A stretch of 64,000 nucleotides of DNA from Peribacillus frigoritolerans (lineage in GTDB: Bacteria > Bacillota > Bacilli > Bacillales > DSM-1321), in the NCBI GenBank assembly GCA_030562215.1, contig JAUPFL010000002.1, positions 1,364,001 through 1,428,000 of the forward strand, read 5' to 3'. A program made the position numbers and the translations under genes. The notes under the pieces are model-generated. The model was not told the DNA's origin. It saw only the letters and a list, made by a program, of their open reading frames with translations, and made no database searches. Positions 1-11,361 of this stretch are shown here, piece after piece. Every line of letters starts with the position of its first letter. The first letter of the stretch is position 1.

Positions 1-3000
1 GTGCAGACATCATTGAAACAAACACCTTCGGAGCGACCAGCATCGTTCTTGAGGAATACCAAATAAGCACGATCGCCTACAAGCTAAATAAAATTTCAGC
101 TGAGCTTGCCGTTAAAGCTTGTGAGAAGTATTCAAATGATGAATGGCCAAGGTATGTGGCTGGCTCGATGGGCCCCACTACAAAAACGCTTTCCGTAACG
201 GGGGAACGACTTTTGATATATTAACCGATTCTTATGAAGAACAGGCACTGGGTCTCTTGGATGGCGGTGTAGACTTGCTATTGGTGGAAACCTGTCAGGA
301 TATGCTTAATGTCAAGGCTGCCTTTTCTGGAATCAAGGCAGCATTCGCTAAAACGGGAAGAGATGTGCCTGTCATCATATCAGGAACGATCGAACCGATG
401 GGAACGACACTTGCTGGCCAGTCCATAGAAGCTTTTTATTTATCGGTTGAACATATGAATCCCGTTGCTGTCGGCCTAAATTGTGCAACAGGGCCAGAAT
501 TCATGATAGACCATATCAGGACACTTGCAGATATATCAAATAGCGCCATCAGCTGTTATCCGAATGCCGGGCTCCCTGATGAAGAAGGTCACTATCACGA
601 ATCACCTACTTCCCTGGCAGAGAAAATGAAGCAATTTGCCGATAAGGGATGGGTCAATATCATTGGCGGATGTTGTGGTACGACACCAGAACATATTAAA
701 GAACTTTCCAGGGTACTCGAAGGCATGAAGCCCCGTACAATTACGGAAACTGCCCATGGCCATGCCGTATCAGGCATAGAGCCGCTAATTTATGATGATT
801 CAATGCGTCCGTTATTCGTAGGGGAGAGAACGAATGTTATCGGTTCCCGAAAATTCAAGGAGCTGATACGTGGAAAGCATTACGAGCCAGCTGCCGAAAT
901 TGCACGTAACCAAGTAAAAAAAGGCGCCCATGTCATTGATATCTGTCTTGCTGATCCTGATGGGGATGAACTTGGCGACATGAAGGAATTTGTAGAAGAG
1001 GTCGTCAAAAAGTGAAAGTCCCATTGGTCATCGATACTACGGATGAAGCGGTACTTGAACAAGCATTAAAACGTTCACAAGGAAAATCGATCATTAATTC
1101 CATAAACCTTGAAGATGGTGAAGAGCGCTTTGAAAAAATAGTCCCCTTAGTCCATCAATATGGTGCTGCCGTTGTCGTCGGAACCATTGATGAAATTGGG
1201 ATGGCCGTCGATGCTGAACGGAAATTGGAAGTGGCTACACGGTCTGTGGATTTGCTCGTTAATAAGTACGGTCTAAACAAAAGTGACATCATTTTTGATC
1301 CGCTGGTATTTCCTGTAGGCACAGGGGATGAACAATATATTGGATCTGCATTGGAGACGGTGAATGGAATAAAGGCGATTAAAGAAAAGTTTCCGGAATG
1401 CCTAACGATACTTGGGATTTCTAACGTTTCTTTCGGTCTGCCGGCGAGGGGAAGGAAATATTAAATGCCGTTTTCCTTTACCATTGCACAAAAGCGGGTC
1501 TTGATTATGCTATCGTTAATACAGAAAAACTTGAACGTTTCGCTTTGATACCGGAAGAGGAAGTGAAATTGGCTGAGGCACTCCTGTTTGAGACTTCAAC
1601 TGAAACTTTAGCGATTTTTACCGAATTTTATCGTGGAAAAAAGCGGAGAAGAAGGATAATGGTGTGATCCTGCCATTGGACGAACGTCTAGGTAACTATA
1701 TTATCGAAGGAACGAAAGAAGGATTGGTTGATGATTTAAATGAAGCGATTGAGCGAGGTGATACACCACTGGAAATCATCAATGGACCATTGATGGATGG
1801 GATGAGTGAAGTGGGTCGGCTGTTCAATGACAACCAACTTATTGTCGCGGAGGTGCTTCAGAGTGCTGAAGCGATGAAGGCGGCTGTAGCTCACCTTGAG
1901 CCACTTATGGAAAACTCTGAAGATAGTGCTAAGAAAGGGAAAATCCTGTTGGCGACTGTCAAGGGAGATGTGCATGATATCGGGAAAAACCTAGTGGATA
2001 TCATCCTATCCAATAATGGCTATGAAGTCATTGATTTGGGAATAAAGGTCGCACCGCAACAAATCATTGAAGAGGTTCGAAAACATGAGCCAACCATCAT
2101 TGGCCTATCTGGGTTACTTGTCAAATCTGCACAGCAAATGGTTTTAACCGCTCAGGATTTAAGGCAAGCGGGAATAGATACCCCAATTTTAGTTGGAGGG
2201 GCAGCATTATCCCGTAAATTCACCGATTTTAAAATATCACCTGAATATGAAGGGCCGGTTTTATATTCCAAAGATGCGATGGATGGTTTGGCTGTAACGA
2301 ATATTTTACATGACGCTGACAAAAAAGGGCTCTACTTGGAAGAGTTGGTCGAGAAACGAGAAAGATCGAAAGCGAATGCCGCCATTGCTGCCACGATGGA
2401 AAAACCTGTTCGTAAGCAGTCCACAGCGGCTCCTTTAAGCGATGCTCCTGTTCAAAAACCGCGTGACATCAAACGTCACGTCCTGAAAAACTATCCATTG
2501 GATGTCGTCCAGCCATATATAAATAGGCAAATGCTGATTGGTCATCATTTGGGGTTAAAAGGCAAAGTTTCCGAGTTGCTAAAGCAAGGGAATGAAAAAG
2601 CAGTGCAGCTCAATGATCTCGTTGATGAATTGATCGAATTCCTAAAGATGGAACCGGATTATGGTTTGAATGCGGTTTATCAATTTTTCCCTGCTCAAAG
2701 CGAAGGAGATAAGCTATTTATATATAACCCGGACAATCATCATGAGGTTTTGGAAACTTTCGACTTTCCCCGGCAAGATACGAATCCGCATCTTTGTTTA
2801 GCGGACTTCGCTAAACCGATCTCATCCGGGCAAATGGATTATGTTGGTTTCTTCCTGGTCACTGCCGGAAAAGGCATCAGGAAATGGGCAGAAAAACTGA
2901 AGCTTGAAGGTGATTTCTTAAAAAATCACGCCCTTCAATCACTTGCTCTCGAAACAGCCGAAGGGTTCGCGGAAAGAATTCATCAATTGATGCGGGATGA

Positions 3001-3250
3001 TTTAGGTATAAGCGATCCGATTGATATGTCCATGAAAGAGCGGTTTGCCGCTAAGTACACCGGGCAAAGGTTTTCATTTGGTTATCCTGCTTGCCCTAAT
3101 CTGGAAGACCAGGAGAAGCTATTCCGCCTGTTGCAACCTCAAGATATTGGTGTGGAATTGACTGAGGGATACATGATGGAACCTGAGGCTTCCGTTTCAG
3201 CCATTGTTTTTGCACATCCTGAAGCACGTTACTTTAATGTCGATCGATAA
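1..3250 (+). CDS. metH: Cobalamin-dependent methionine synthase (5' end outside window; 4 frame breaks)
   Basis: Transfers a methyl group from methyltetrahydrofolate through cobalamin to homocysteine. In order the sequence shows the homocysteine domain with zinc cysteines (LNCATG near 480, GGCCGTT near 665), the pterin domain (FVGERTNVIGSRKFKE near 820), the cobalamin domain with the DxHxxG motif (GDVHDIGKN near 1965) and the reactivation domain (GYPACPNLEDQEKLF near 3080). The reading frame enters the window at base 3. It is broken at G200-204, A1007-1011, G1454-1455 and A1637-1642; adding one base to each run restores the family sequence, so these look like sequencing deletions. A hairpin follows the stop. 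Identity is certain; the number of true mutations is not. Confidence 0.95.
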
Positions 3251-3262
3251 CTTCATTTAATA

Positions 3263-3293
3263 AAGGCAGCGGTATTTTTTACCGCTGCCTTAT
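3263..3293 (+). terminator. Terminator after metH
   Basis: Stem AAGGCAGCGGTA / TACCGCTGCCTT around a T-rich loop, 13 bases after the metH stop. The 3' T-tract is weak. Confidence 0.75.
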
Positions 3294-3354
3294 TGCGCAT
3301 GAAACCCCTTAACTGGTACACCTTAATGGTCAAAAGGAAGGGGATGCAACACCT

Positions 3355-4122
3355 ATGAAGAAGATGCTAAAATTAATTCTTTTCATGGCGAGTTCTTTCA
3401 TTATTATTTTGTTTGATGTGGATGTGCAGAATATTCATGTACATGCAGTGGTTCCTGAAGAGATGACACCGCTCCTAAAAAGTAAGGCGAATCAGAAAAT
3501 CGCTTATTTGACTTTCGATGACGGACCATCTTTGAATACCATGGAGATATTGGATATTTTGGACCGCTATCATGTTAAGGCCACATTTTTCGTTAAAGGT
3601 AACGAAGAACCATACGCAAAGGAATGTTATCAGGAAATGATATCCCGCGGTCATTCGATTGCCCTTCATTCATATACACATGATTATTCCATCGTTTATC
3701 GGTCAACTGAGAGTTTCTTTCAAGATTTGAATAGGCTTGAAACCATGCTGCAAGAGGAGTATGGGATAAAAAGCCGTATTGTGCGCCTTCCCGGAGGCTC
3801 GAATAATCGTCTGCGGCATCAGGCGTCAACGAAACCAATCATCAATGGAATCCTTCAACAACTAAAGGAAAAGGGGTATATTTACATTGATTGGTCCATT
3901 GACTCGACAGATGGTTTCAGTCCGTCAATAAGTGAACAACAAATCATTACAGCTGTACAAAAAGGGACGAAAAATCAAAAGCATGTTAATATCTTATTGC
4001 ATGATATCAATAGTATGAAAAATACAGTGAAAGCATTGCCTGATATAATTGAATTCCTTAAAAAAGAAGGATATACCTTTGATACTATTGATGAGACAAC
4101 GCCAAAAATGCAATTTAATTGA
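3355..4122 (+). CDS. Secreted polysaccharide deacetylase (NodB family)
   Basis: Predicted extracytoplasmic carbohydrate esterase 4, probably acting on peptidoglycan N-acetyl groups. An N-terminal hydrophobic segment (residues about 5-21) is a signal or anchor. NodB motifs are present: TFDDGPS at 53-59 (catalytic and metal Asp), the metal-binding H-x3-H at H105/H109 in the block from H100, RLPGGSN near 144-150, and the C-terminal LLHD. At 255 residues it is a complete single-domain enzyme. It starts at ATG 3355 after an AAGGGGATG site and stands alone between metH and the dioxygenase gene. Family assignment is firm; the exact substrate (GlcNAc or MurNAc) cannot be told. Confidence 0.9.
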   Translation: MKKMLKLILFMASSFIIILFDVDVQNIHVHAVVPEEMTPLLKSKANQKIAYLTFDDGPSLNTMEILDILDRYHVKATFFVKGNEEPYAKECYQEMISRGHSIALHSYTHDYSIVYRSTESFFQDLNRLETMLQEEYGIKSRIVRLPGGSNNRLRHQASTKPIINGILQQLKEKGYIYIDWSIDSTDGFSPSISEQQIITAVQKGTKNQKHVNILLHDINSMKNTVKALPDIIEFLKKEGYTFDTIDETTPKMQFN

Positions 4123-4197
4123 TGAACACATAGTTTAACTATAGTAGATTAAGGTATAGGATATTGAGATTACAATGCGAAAGGATTTATCGTCTCT

Positions 4198-4967
4198 ATG
4201 ATGCCATCATTGTTTTTATCACACGGAACACCGCTATTAGCTTTGGAAAAGAATAGCTATACCTCTTTTTGAAGGATTATATGCAAACTATGAAGAAACC
4301 TGCTGCCATCGTTATTTTGTCAGCGCATTGGGAAAATGAAGATCAAATGATTTCTGCAGTGGGGAAGCATGAAGTCATTTATGATTTTGCAGGATTTCCT
4401 GAAGAAATATTTCAGGTAACCTATCCTGCCAGGGGATGCCTTGAGCTGTCAGATAGAATTTTAACCTTATTGTCCAGGATAGATGTATTGGGGGAACTTG
4501 ATGAAAGGCGCCCCCTGGATCATGGAGCATGGGGGCTTTTGCATATCATGTATCCCGAAGCAAATATCCCGACCGTATCCATGTCCATAAGCCCTGCGCT
4601 GCCATTGGACAAGCAGTATGAAATTGGGAAAGCGTTGAGGGAATTAAAGGAAAGTAATGTACTGATCATAGGAAGCGGTGGAATTGTCCATAATTTCACC
4701 CATATTCAGAAAGACATGCATGTTGCAGAAGGATGGGCAATCGAGTTTGAGAATTGGGTCGAAGAGAAAATCATGAAATGGGATTTGCAATCTTTGTTCA
4801 ATTATGAAAATATTGCCCCTTACAGTACAGAGGCTGTGCCTTCCAAAGAGCATTTCATTCCATTGGTCATCGCAATGGGGTCAGGGGATGACAACAAAAA
4901 AGCGACTCTTTTGCATAGGAGCTATCAATATGGCAATCTGAGTTTAACAGCTTGGAAGTTTGAGTGA
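4198..4967 (+). CDS. ygiD: LigB/YgiD-type extradiol dioxygenase (DODA-like), 1 frame break
   Basis: Member of the class III extradiol dioxygenase family that includes 4,5-DOPA dioxygenase; uses a mononuclear metal to open catecholic rings. Metal-binding histidine blocks are visible: SHGTPLLAL at the N-terminus, LSAHWE, DHGAWGLL and GGIVHNF. The N-terminal 23 codons from ATG 4198 (or 4201) run into a stop because the T-run 4266-4270 is one base short; with one more T the frame continues as YTSFLKDYMQ. Total about 256 residues, the usual family length. The physiological substrate in Bacilli is unknown. Confidence 0.85.
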
Positions 4968-5341
4968 GGTGAAAGGGTTTTCAAACTAGTTAAATTTACC
5001 TGAAAAATAATCATTATACAAAAATACAAAAATCTTTTTTAAGCGAAAAAAGACTTAAATGAGCAAAAAAGACAGTTAAAAGCGATTTTTGACGAATTAA
5101 GCAGAAATATAGTTGAAAAAAGGTTGTATAAAGTGGTTTAACCTTTGGATATTTCGACAAAAACATGTTAATATAACATCTGAAAACGTTTTATCCTTTA
5201 AAATTTTATTATTCAATAACCAAAGTTATTTATTATATATCTTATATAAATCATATATTTGGGGAAAATTAGAAGAAAGAAATTTGGGGATGGATAAAAC
5301 GGAATGAAAAAAATTATGAGAAAAATTTGGGGGTTTACAAA
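4968..5341 (+). other. Intergenic leader upstream of odhA
   Basis: Very AT-rich 374 bases without a credible gene. It should hold the odhAB promoter. The only clear site is the cre-like sequence at 5181. Confidence 0.5.
5181..5194 (+). promoter_or_regulatory. Possible cre (CcpA) site before odhA
   Basis: TGAAAACGTTTTAT matches the cre consensus TGWAANCGNTNWCA at all but the last two positions and lies 148 bases before the odhA start. Carbon catabolite control of odhAB is known in B. subtilis. Confidence 0.45.
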
Positions 5342-8193
5342 ATGACCATCAATGATTCTAAGGTATTAGACCACTGGAAAGCTTTTTCAGGTCCGAACCT
5401 TGGGTATGTCATGGAGCAATACGATTTATTTCTAGCCAACCCGGAAGAAGTGGATCCGGAACTGAAAAACTTTTTTGAAGTAGCAGGTCCTCCTTCATTC
5501 GATGTATCGGCAGAAACAACGACTGTAAGTGCATCAACTGTACAAACTGGAGAAGTTCTTCCAATGAAGAAAATTATGTCTGCAGTGAAGTTAGCTGAAA
5601 ATATCCGTGCATACGGGCATCTTGCTGCAAATATTTATCCTTTAAAAGAAGAAGCTCTGGACACTGAACAAATTCACTTTGAAAAATATGGCTTGACTGC
5701 AGATGATTTAAGGAAAATACCGGCTGACTTCATTTGTCCGGAATCACCTGAAGACGTGAAAGACGGATACGAAGCCGTACAATACCTAAAACAACTCTAT
5801 ACAAAAACGATAGCCTTTGAATTTCATCATGTTAATGACTTGGATGAAAAGCAATGGCTTACTGATATGGTCGAATCTGGAAACATGTTCCCGGAAGTGG
5901 GAAAAGAGAAAAGAGAACTATTACTTAAACGATTGAATGAAGTAGAAGGTTTCGAGAAATTCCTTCACCGCACATATGTAGGGCAAAAACGTTTCTCAAT
6001 TGAAGGACTGGATGCTATGGTTCCGATTTTAGATGAAATGATTTCACAAACTGTCCAAAACGGAACGGGTAATGTGAATATTGCCATGGCTCACCGTGGC
6101 CGTTTGAATGTGCTTGCACATGTATTAGGAAAGCCTTATGAGGTCATTTTCTCTGAATTCCAACATTCACCGAATAAAGATTTGGTTCCTTCCGAAGGTT
6201 CGACAGGCATCAACAATGGATGGACAGGTGATGTTAAATACCATTTAGGTCTGGACAAACAGATTACTAAAGCTAATATACAAAAAGCAAGGATTACACT
6301 TGCCAATAACCCAAGTCACTTGGAAGTAGTCGGTCCAATCGTGGAAGGGTATTCTCGTGCGGCTCAAGAAGACCGTACGGAAAAAGGATTCCCGGTGCAA
6401 GACATTTCCAAATCTCTTGCAATCCTGATTCATGGTGATGCTGCATTCCCAGGTGAAGGAATTGTACCTGAAACGTTTAACTTAAGCCGTTTACGCGGTT
6501 ATCAAGTTGGCGGCGCAATCCATATCATCGCCAATAATATGATCGGTTTTACAACGGAAAGTGAAGATTCACGTTCAACCTTATATGCTAGTGATTTGGC
6601 AAAAGGCTTTGAAGTGCCGATCGTGCATGTAAATGCAGATGATCCAGAAGCATGTATGGCTGCTGTGAACCTTGCTACCCTATATCGTGAAAAATACAAC
6701 AAGGATTTCTTGATCGACCTGATCGGTTACAGACGTTTCGGCCATAACGAAATGGATGAGCCATTGGTGACTCAACCTGAAATGTATGCATTAATCCATA
6801 AGCATCCAACCGTAAAAGAGCTTTATGGAAAAAACTTATCGAATCCGGCGAGTTCACTGAAGCTGAAGTTAAAGCGATTGCTGAGCAAGTGGATACAAGG
6901 CTTGCAGATGCATATGCGAAAATTTCCGGAAATAAACCGGAAGCTTCCAAAGAGTGTAATCCTCCTGGGATTATTGAAAAAGGACTTCCAGCCATTGAAA
7001 CGGCAGTTCCGAAACAAGAACTTGTTACAATCAACGAAGAGCTTGTCAAGTGGCCGGAAGGATTCACTCCTAATAAAAAATTAGGAAAGATTTTATCACG
7101 TCGCTTGGATTCCTTTGGTCCAGACGGAAAAATCGATTGGGCACATGCCGAGACATTGGCTTTTGCATCGATTTTGAGTGACGGCACGCCAATCCGTTTG
7201 ACAGGACAAGATTCAGAGCGTGGAACATTCGCACAACGTAATATCATGTTACATGATAGTGTTAATGGAAAAACATATTCACCACTTCACACACTTGAAA
7301 CTGCCAAAGCTTCATTCGCTGTTCATAACAGCCCGCTTACTGAAACGGCAGTTCTGGCTTATGAATATGGTTATAATGTTTTTGCACCTGAGACACTTGT
7401 ATTATGGGAAGGCCAATTCGGTGACTTCGCTAATACAGCACAAGTGATCTTTGACCAATTCATCGCGGCAGGCCGTGCAAAATGGGGTCAAAAATCAGGT
7501 CTTGTCATGCTGCTTCCACACGGTTATGAAGGACAAGGACCAGAGCACTCAAGTGCACGACTGGAACGCTTCCTTCAATTAGCAGCTGAAAACAACTGGA
7601 CAGTCGCCAACTTAAGTTCGGCAGCTCAATACTTCCATATCCTTAGAAGACAAGCTAAGATTTTGGATCAAGAGCAAGTGCGTCCGCTTGTCATCATGAC
7701 ACCGAAGAGTATGCTTCGTAATCAAGTGATGGCTTCTACAGCAGAAGAATTCAGTGAAGGTGCTTTTGAATCATTCGTAGAAACCAAAGCTTTGGGCAAG
7801 AAACCTAAATCGGTTGAACGCATTGTTTTTGCAACAGGTAAATTGGCGGTTGAACTTCGTGAAAAAGCGGCAACTGAAAAAAATACGGATTGGTTGCAAA
7901 TCATCAGTATCGAGGAAATTTACCCATTCCCATTCACTGGAGTTCAAGAAGCCCTGAAAAAATATACAAATCTTAAAGAAATCTTCTGGGCTCAAGAAGA
8001 ACCTAAAAACATGGGTGCTTGGACATTTGTTGAACCTCGCCTGAATGCAGCGGCTCCTGGCAATCTTTCAGTAACATATATAGGAAGGAAGCGCAGATCA
8101 AGCCCGGCTGAGGGAGATCCACTTGTCCATAAAAATGAACAACAACGGATTATGACTCAAGCAATTACACGCAATAATGAGGGGGAGAAATAA
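5342..8193 (+). CDS. odhA: 2-oxoglutarate dehydrogenase E1 component (1 frame break)
   Basis: Thiamine-diphosphate-dependent E1 subunit that decarboxylates 2-oxoglutarate and passes the succinyl group to the lipoyl arm of E2 in the TCA cycle. It has the family N-terminus (WKAFSGPNLGYVMEQYD), AHRGRLNVLAHVLGKP, the cofactor-binding GDAAFPGEG, and GHNEMDEP. ATG 5342 is chosen because a GGGGG site lies 10 bases upstream. The frame breaks at A6829-6834: a seventh A gives YGKKLIESGEFTE and joins the two halves into about 950 residues, the normal length. OdhB starts two bases after its stop, so the two are cotranscribed. This is an essential-type gene, so the break is probably a sequencing error. 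Confidence 0.95.
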
Positions 8194-8194
8194 A

Positions 8195-9463
8195 ATGGCT
8201 GAAGTAAAAGTACCTGAATTAGCAGAATCAATTTCTGAAGGATCTATTGCGCAATGGTTAAAACAACCCGGTGATCACGTTGAAAAAGGAGAATATGTCC
8301 TTGAACTTGAAACGGATAAAGTGAACGTTGAAATCATTTCAGATTATACTGGTACACTTTCGGAACATTTAGCAGAAGAAGGCGATACTGTCCAAGTTGG
8401 ACAGGCTATCGCCATCGTTGATGAAAATGGATCAGCTGCAGCAGCTCCAAAAGCGGAAGCTCCTAAGGTTGAAGAAGCTAAAGCAGAACCAGTTAAGGCT
8501 GAACAAGCGGCTCCTGTTAAAGAGGCTCCTAAAGCAGAAGCGAAAGAAGCATCATCCACTCAACAAGTTATTGCATCACCAGCTGCAAGGAAATTGGCTC
8601 GTGAAAAAGGAATTGACTTGACTCAAGTGCCTGTAGCAGATCCACTAGGTCGTGTACGTGTACAAGACGTAGAAGCAGCAACTAATGCACCTGCAGCACC
8701 TGCTGCAGCTCCAAAACAAGCAGCTGCACCTAAACAAGCAGCCGCTCCAGTTGAAGTGAATGATGACCGCATTGAAGTGGTTAAGATGACACGCCGTCGT
8801 CAAACCATTGCCAAACGTCTAGTTCAAGTACAATCAGAAGCAGCCATGCTTACTACTTTTAACGAAGTAGATCTTTCTGCAGTCATGGAATTGCGTAATC
8901 GCCATAAGGATTCTTTCGTGAAAACAAATGATGTTAAACTTGGTTTCATGTCATTCTTCACTAAAGCGGTCATTGGCGCATTGAAAAAATATCCGTTATT
9001 GAATGCTGAAATCCAAGGCGACCATATCCTGAAAAAGAACTTTTACGATATCGGTGTAGCAGTATCCACTGATGAAGGTCTTGTCGTTCCGGTTGTAAGG
9101 GATGCCGACCGCAAAAGCTTTGCTGAAATCGAGAAGAACATTTCGGATTTAGCTGTTAAAGCGCGTAACAACAAACTGGGACTTTCAGATTTATCAGGTG
9201 GTACTTTTACCATCACAAACGGAGGGACTTTCGGTTCCCTATTATCTACACCAATCTTGAATGCCCCTCAAGTTGGGATTTTGGGCATGCATACAATCAA
9301 GACTCGTCCAATCGCTGTTGGAGATCAAATCGAAAACAGACCAATGATGTACCTTGCATTATCTTATGATCACCGTATCGTAGACGGAAAAGAAGCTGTA
9401 GGTTTCTTAGTGGCCATCAAAGATATGCTTGAAGATCCAGAACAACTTTTACTTCAAGGTTAA
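8195..9463 (+). CDS. odhB: Dihydrolipoyl succinyltransferase, E2 of 2-oxoglutarate dehydrogenase
   Basis: Core E2 subunit carrying succinyl groups from E1 to CoA. An N-terminal lipoyl domain has the modified lysine in ETDKVNVEI (about residue 42). An Ala/Pro/Lys-rich linker follows, then the E3/E1-binding domain (ASPAARKLAREKG), a second Ala-Pro linker, and the acyltransferase domain ending with the catalytic SYDHRIVDGKEAVGF. ATG 8195 has a GAGGGGGAG site and follows the odhA stop directly. About 422 residues, full length, no frame damage. The linker is repetitive in sequence, which is normal for the family. Confidence 0.97.
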   Translation: MAEVKVPELAESISEGSIAQWLKQPGDHVEKGEYVLELETDKVNVEIISDYTGTLSEHLAEEGDTVQVGQAIAIVDENGSAAAAPKAEAPKVEEAKAEPVKAEQAAPVKEAPKAEAKEASSTQQVIASPAARKLAREKGIDLTQVPVADPLGRVRVQDVEAATNAPAAPAAAPKQAAAPKQAAAPVEVNDDRIEVVKMTRRRQTIAKRLVQVQSEAAMLTTFNEVDLSAVMELRNRHKDSFVKTNDVKLGFMSFFTKAVIGALKKYPLLNAEIQGDHILKKNFYDIGVAVSTDEGLVVPVVRDADRKSFAEIEKNISDLAVKARNNKLGLSDLSGGTFTITNGGTFGSLLSTPILNAPQVGILGMHTIKTRPIAVGDQIENRPMMYLALSYDHRIVDGKEAVGFLVAIKDMLEDPEQLLLQG

Positions 9464-9475
9464 TAAAATAATACG

Positions 9476-9510
9476 AACCCCCTGTCATCTTGACATGGGG
9501 GTTTTTTTTT
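9476..9510 (+). terminator. Terminator after odhAB
   Basis: Stem CCCCCTGTCA / TGACATGGGGG with a 3-base loop, followed by nine T. Confidence 0.95.
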
Positions 9511-9595
9511 GTGAAGAACTGAAAGGATATTTTCATAGAAAAAAGATAATGGGATTCAAAAGTTTTTTTCGAATGAATGGTTTTGAAGGTAATGA

Positions 9596-9608
9596 TGAAT
9601 GAATTTGA
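9596..9608. promoter_or_regulatory. Candidate FruR/DeoR operator element before fruR
   Basis: TGAATGAATTTGA is the exact reverse complement of 13 bases at 46552-46564, upstream of the second sugar locus that carries a paralogous DeoR regulator. A similar GAATGAATGGTTTTGAA lies just upstream. The role as an operator is inference. Confidence 0.45.
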
Positions 9609-9686
9609 ATATTTTTAAACGTTTATGATTGATTATTCCTTCGTTTTCATATATGATGATGATATTAAAGTGAGGTGGGCGAATTG

Positions 9687-10436
9687 TTGACAACTGAAAG
9701 GCATGAGTTCATCTTATCGATCCTTAAAGAACAAGGAACGGTAAAGCTGCAGGAGCTTGTAGATCAGTTACAAGCCTCGGAGTCGACCATTCGGAGAGAT
9801 TTAGTGCAACTCGAAGAAATGAAGCTCTTGAAACGCGTGCATGGCGGGGCCTCTTTACTTCAAAGAAAAGGCCTTGAACCAACAACTATGGAAAAGCAAT
9901 ATAAAGCAAGAGCTGAAAAACAACTTATAGCAAAGCTGGCGGCTTCATTCATAGAGAAAAATGATTGTATATATCTTGATGCAGGCACGACAACTGCCGA
10001 AATGATCCCTTATTTAAAGGATAAAAATATAACGGTGCTGACAAATGGTCTTATGCATATTCCAAAACTCATCGAATTGGAAATCAAAACAGTGTTAGTT
10101 GGCGGAACGATAAAATTTTCGACAAATGCGGTTATAGGAAGCAATGCTGTGCAGTTTTTGAATGAATACCGTTTTGATAAATGTTTTTTGGGAATGAACG
10201 GCATCCATCAAGATTTGGGTTTCACAACACCCGACCCGGAAGAAGCCCTGCTGAAGAAGATGGCATTACGCCTCTCTAACGAAACCTACGTGCTTGCTGA
10301 CAGTTCAAAACTGAATGAAGCCACTTTCGCTAAGGTGGCAGATGTAAGCGATGCCATAATCCTTACTGACAGCAATGATGAAGAGGCTGTTGCTCAACTT
10401 CAAAAAAATCCAAAGATAAAGGTCGTGACCATTTAA
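9687..10436 (+). CDS. fruR: DeoR-family repressor of the fructose operon
   Basis: DNA-binding regulator, probably sensing fructose 1-phosphate. The N-terminal DeoR helix-turn-helix is clear (SESTIRRDLVQLEE then the GG of VHGGASLL). The C-terminal sugar-phosphate domain carries LDAGTTTAEM and the conserved TTPDPEEALLK. Translation starts at TTG 9687 (or 9684), since GAGGTG lies 9 (or 6) bases before; that gives the usual MLTTERHEFIL-type beginning. About 250 residues, complete. Its stop overlaps the fruK ATG by one base, so fruR-fruK-fruA is one operon that the protein likely autoregulates. A paralogue lies at 45481. Confidence 0.92.
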   Translation: MTTERHEFILSILKEQGTVKLQELVDQLQASESTIRRDLVQLEEMKLLKRVHGGASLLQRKGLEPTTMEKQYKARAEKQLIAKLAASFIEKNDCIYLDAGTTTAEMIPYLKDKNITVLTNGLMHIPKLIELEIKTVLVGGTIKFSTNAVIGSNAVQFLNEYRFDKCFLGMNGIHQDLGFTTPDPEEALLKKMALRLSNETYVLADSSKLNEATFAKVADVSDAIILTDSNDEEAVAQLQKNPKIKVVTI

Positions 10437-11357
10437 TGATTTATACAGTGACACTTAACCCATCCATCGATTACCTGGTCGAGGTGGAGAGTTTTCAAAT
10501 GGGCAAGGTGAATCGAACCAGTTATGATGCAAAATTCCCTGGAGGGAAAGGGATCAATGTTTCCCGAGTGCTAAAAAAGGCTGGGAAATAATACGACAGC
10601 GTTAGGATTCATCGGTGGACAAACAGGTGAATTTGTAAAAAGGTTTTTAAGACAGGAAGAGATTTTCACGGACTTTACAGAAATAGCTGGAGATACAAGA
10701 ATAAACATTAAATTGAAAACAGGGCTTGAGACCGAAATTAATAGCCAAGGGCCAGTCATTTCAAAAGGGAATTATCAACAATTATTCAGTCAGATTGAAC
10801 AGTTGAATAATGATGATATCCTCATTTTGTCAGGAAGCATCCCTCCAAGCGTTCCTTCCGATGTATACGAAGCCATGGCAAGAACCTGTTCCCATAACGG
10901 CATAAAAGTGGTGGTGGATACGAGTGGCAAGGAATTACTGAATGTCCTTCCGCACCGGCCATTTTTAATCAAGCCCAATCATCATGAGCTGGGTGAGCTT
11001 TTTTCCACCGAAATAAGTACGGTTGATGATGCAAGGGAATATGGCGCTAAATTGGTTGAAGCAGGAGCACAAAACGTTATTGTTTCAATGGCGGGACAGG
11101 GTGCCGTGCTTTGCTCCGGTGGAGAATCATATTCCGCAAATGTTCCAAAAGGGAACGTCATCAACTCAGTGGGTGCCGGTGATTCCATGGTAGCAGGTTT
11201 CATCGGGACATATGAAAGGAAAGGGGATATTCTATCTGCTTTCCGATTCAGCCTTGCAGCAGGAAGTGCTACAGCCTTTTCATCCGATCTCGGTACATTG
11301 GATAAAATTGAAGAGTTATTACCGCAAATTGCTATCAATCAACTAACAGGAGGCTGA
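10436..11357 (+). CDS. fruK: 1-phosphofructokinase (1 frame break)
   Basis: Phosphorylates fructose 1-phosphate to fructose 1,6-bisphosphate. PfkB family: N-terminal TLNPSIDYLVEVE and GGKGINVSRVL, C-terminal ATP-site motif GAGDSMVAGF. The frame stops at LKKAGK because one extra base sits in the run at 10573-10580; removing it gives VLKKLGNNTTALGFIGG and a full protein of about 306 residues. ATG 10436 overlaps the fruR stop, and fruA follows after 4 bases with its own AGGAGG site. Position between fruR and fruA separates it from other PfkB kinases. Confidence 0.93.
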
Positions 11358-11361
11358 CTCT

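Noticed and set aside
5113..5307. 64-codon open frame upstream of odhA
   Set aside because: AT-driven composition with no ribosome site or family; it lies in the promoter region.
6826..6840. A AAA AAC slippery heptamer at the odhA frame break, suggesting programmed -1 frameshifting
   Set aside because: The same one-base loss in A-runs occurs in dozens of unrelated genes here, odhA is not known to be frameshifted, and A7 restores a perfectly conserved sequence. A sequencing deletion is simpler.
6675..7247. 190-codon minus-strand ORF inside odhA
   Set aside because: Long antisense frame produced by codon bias of the conserved odhA sequence; no independent support.
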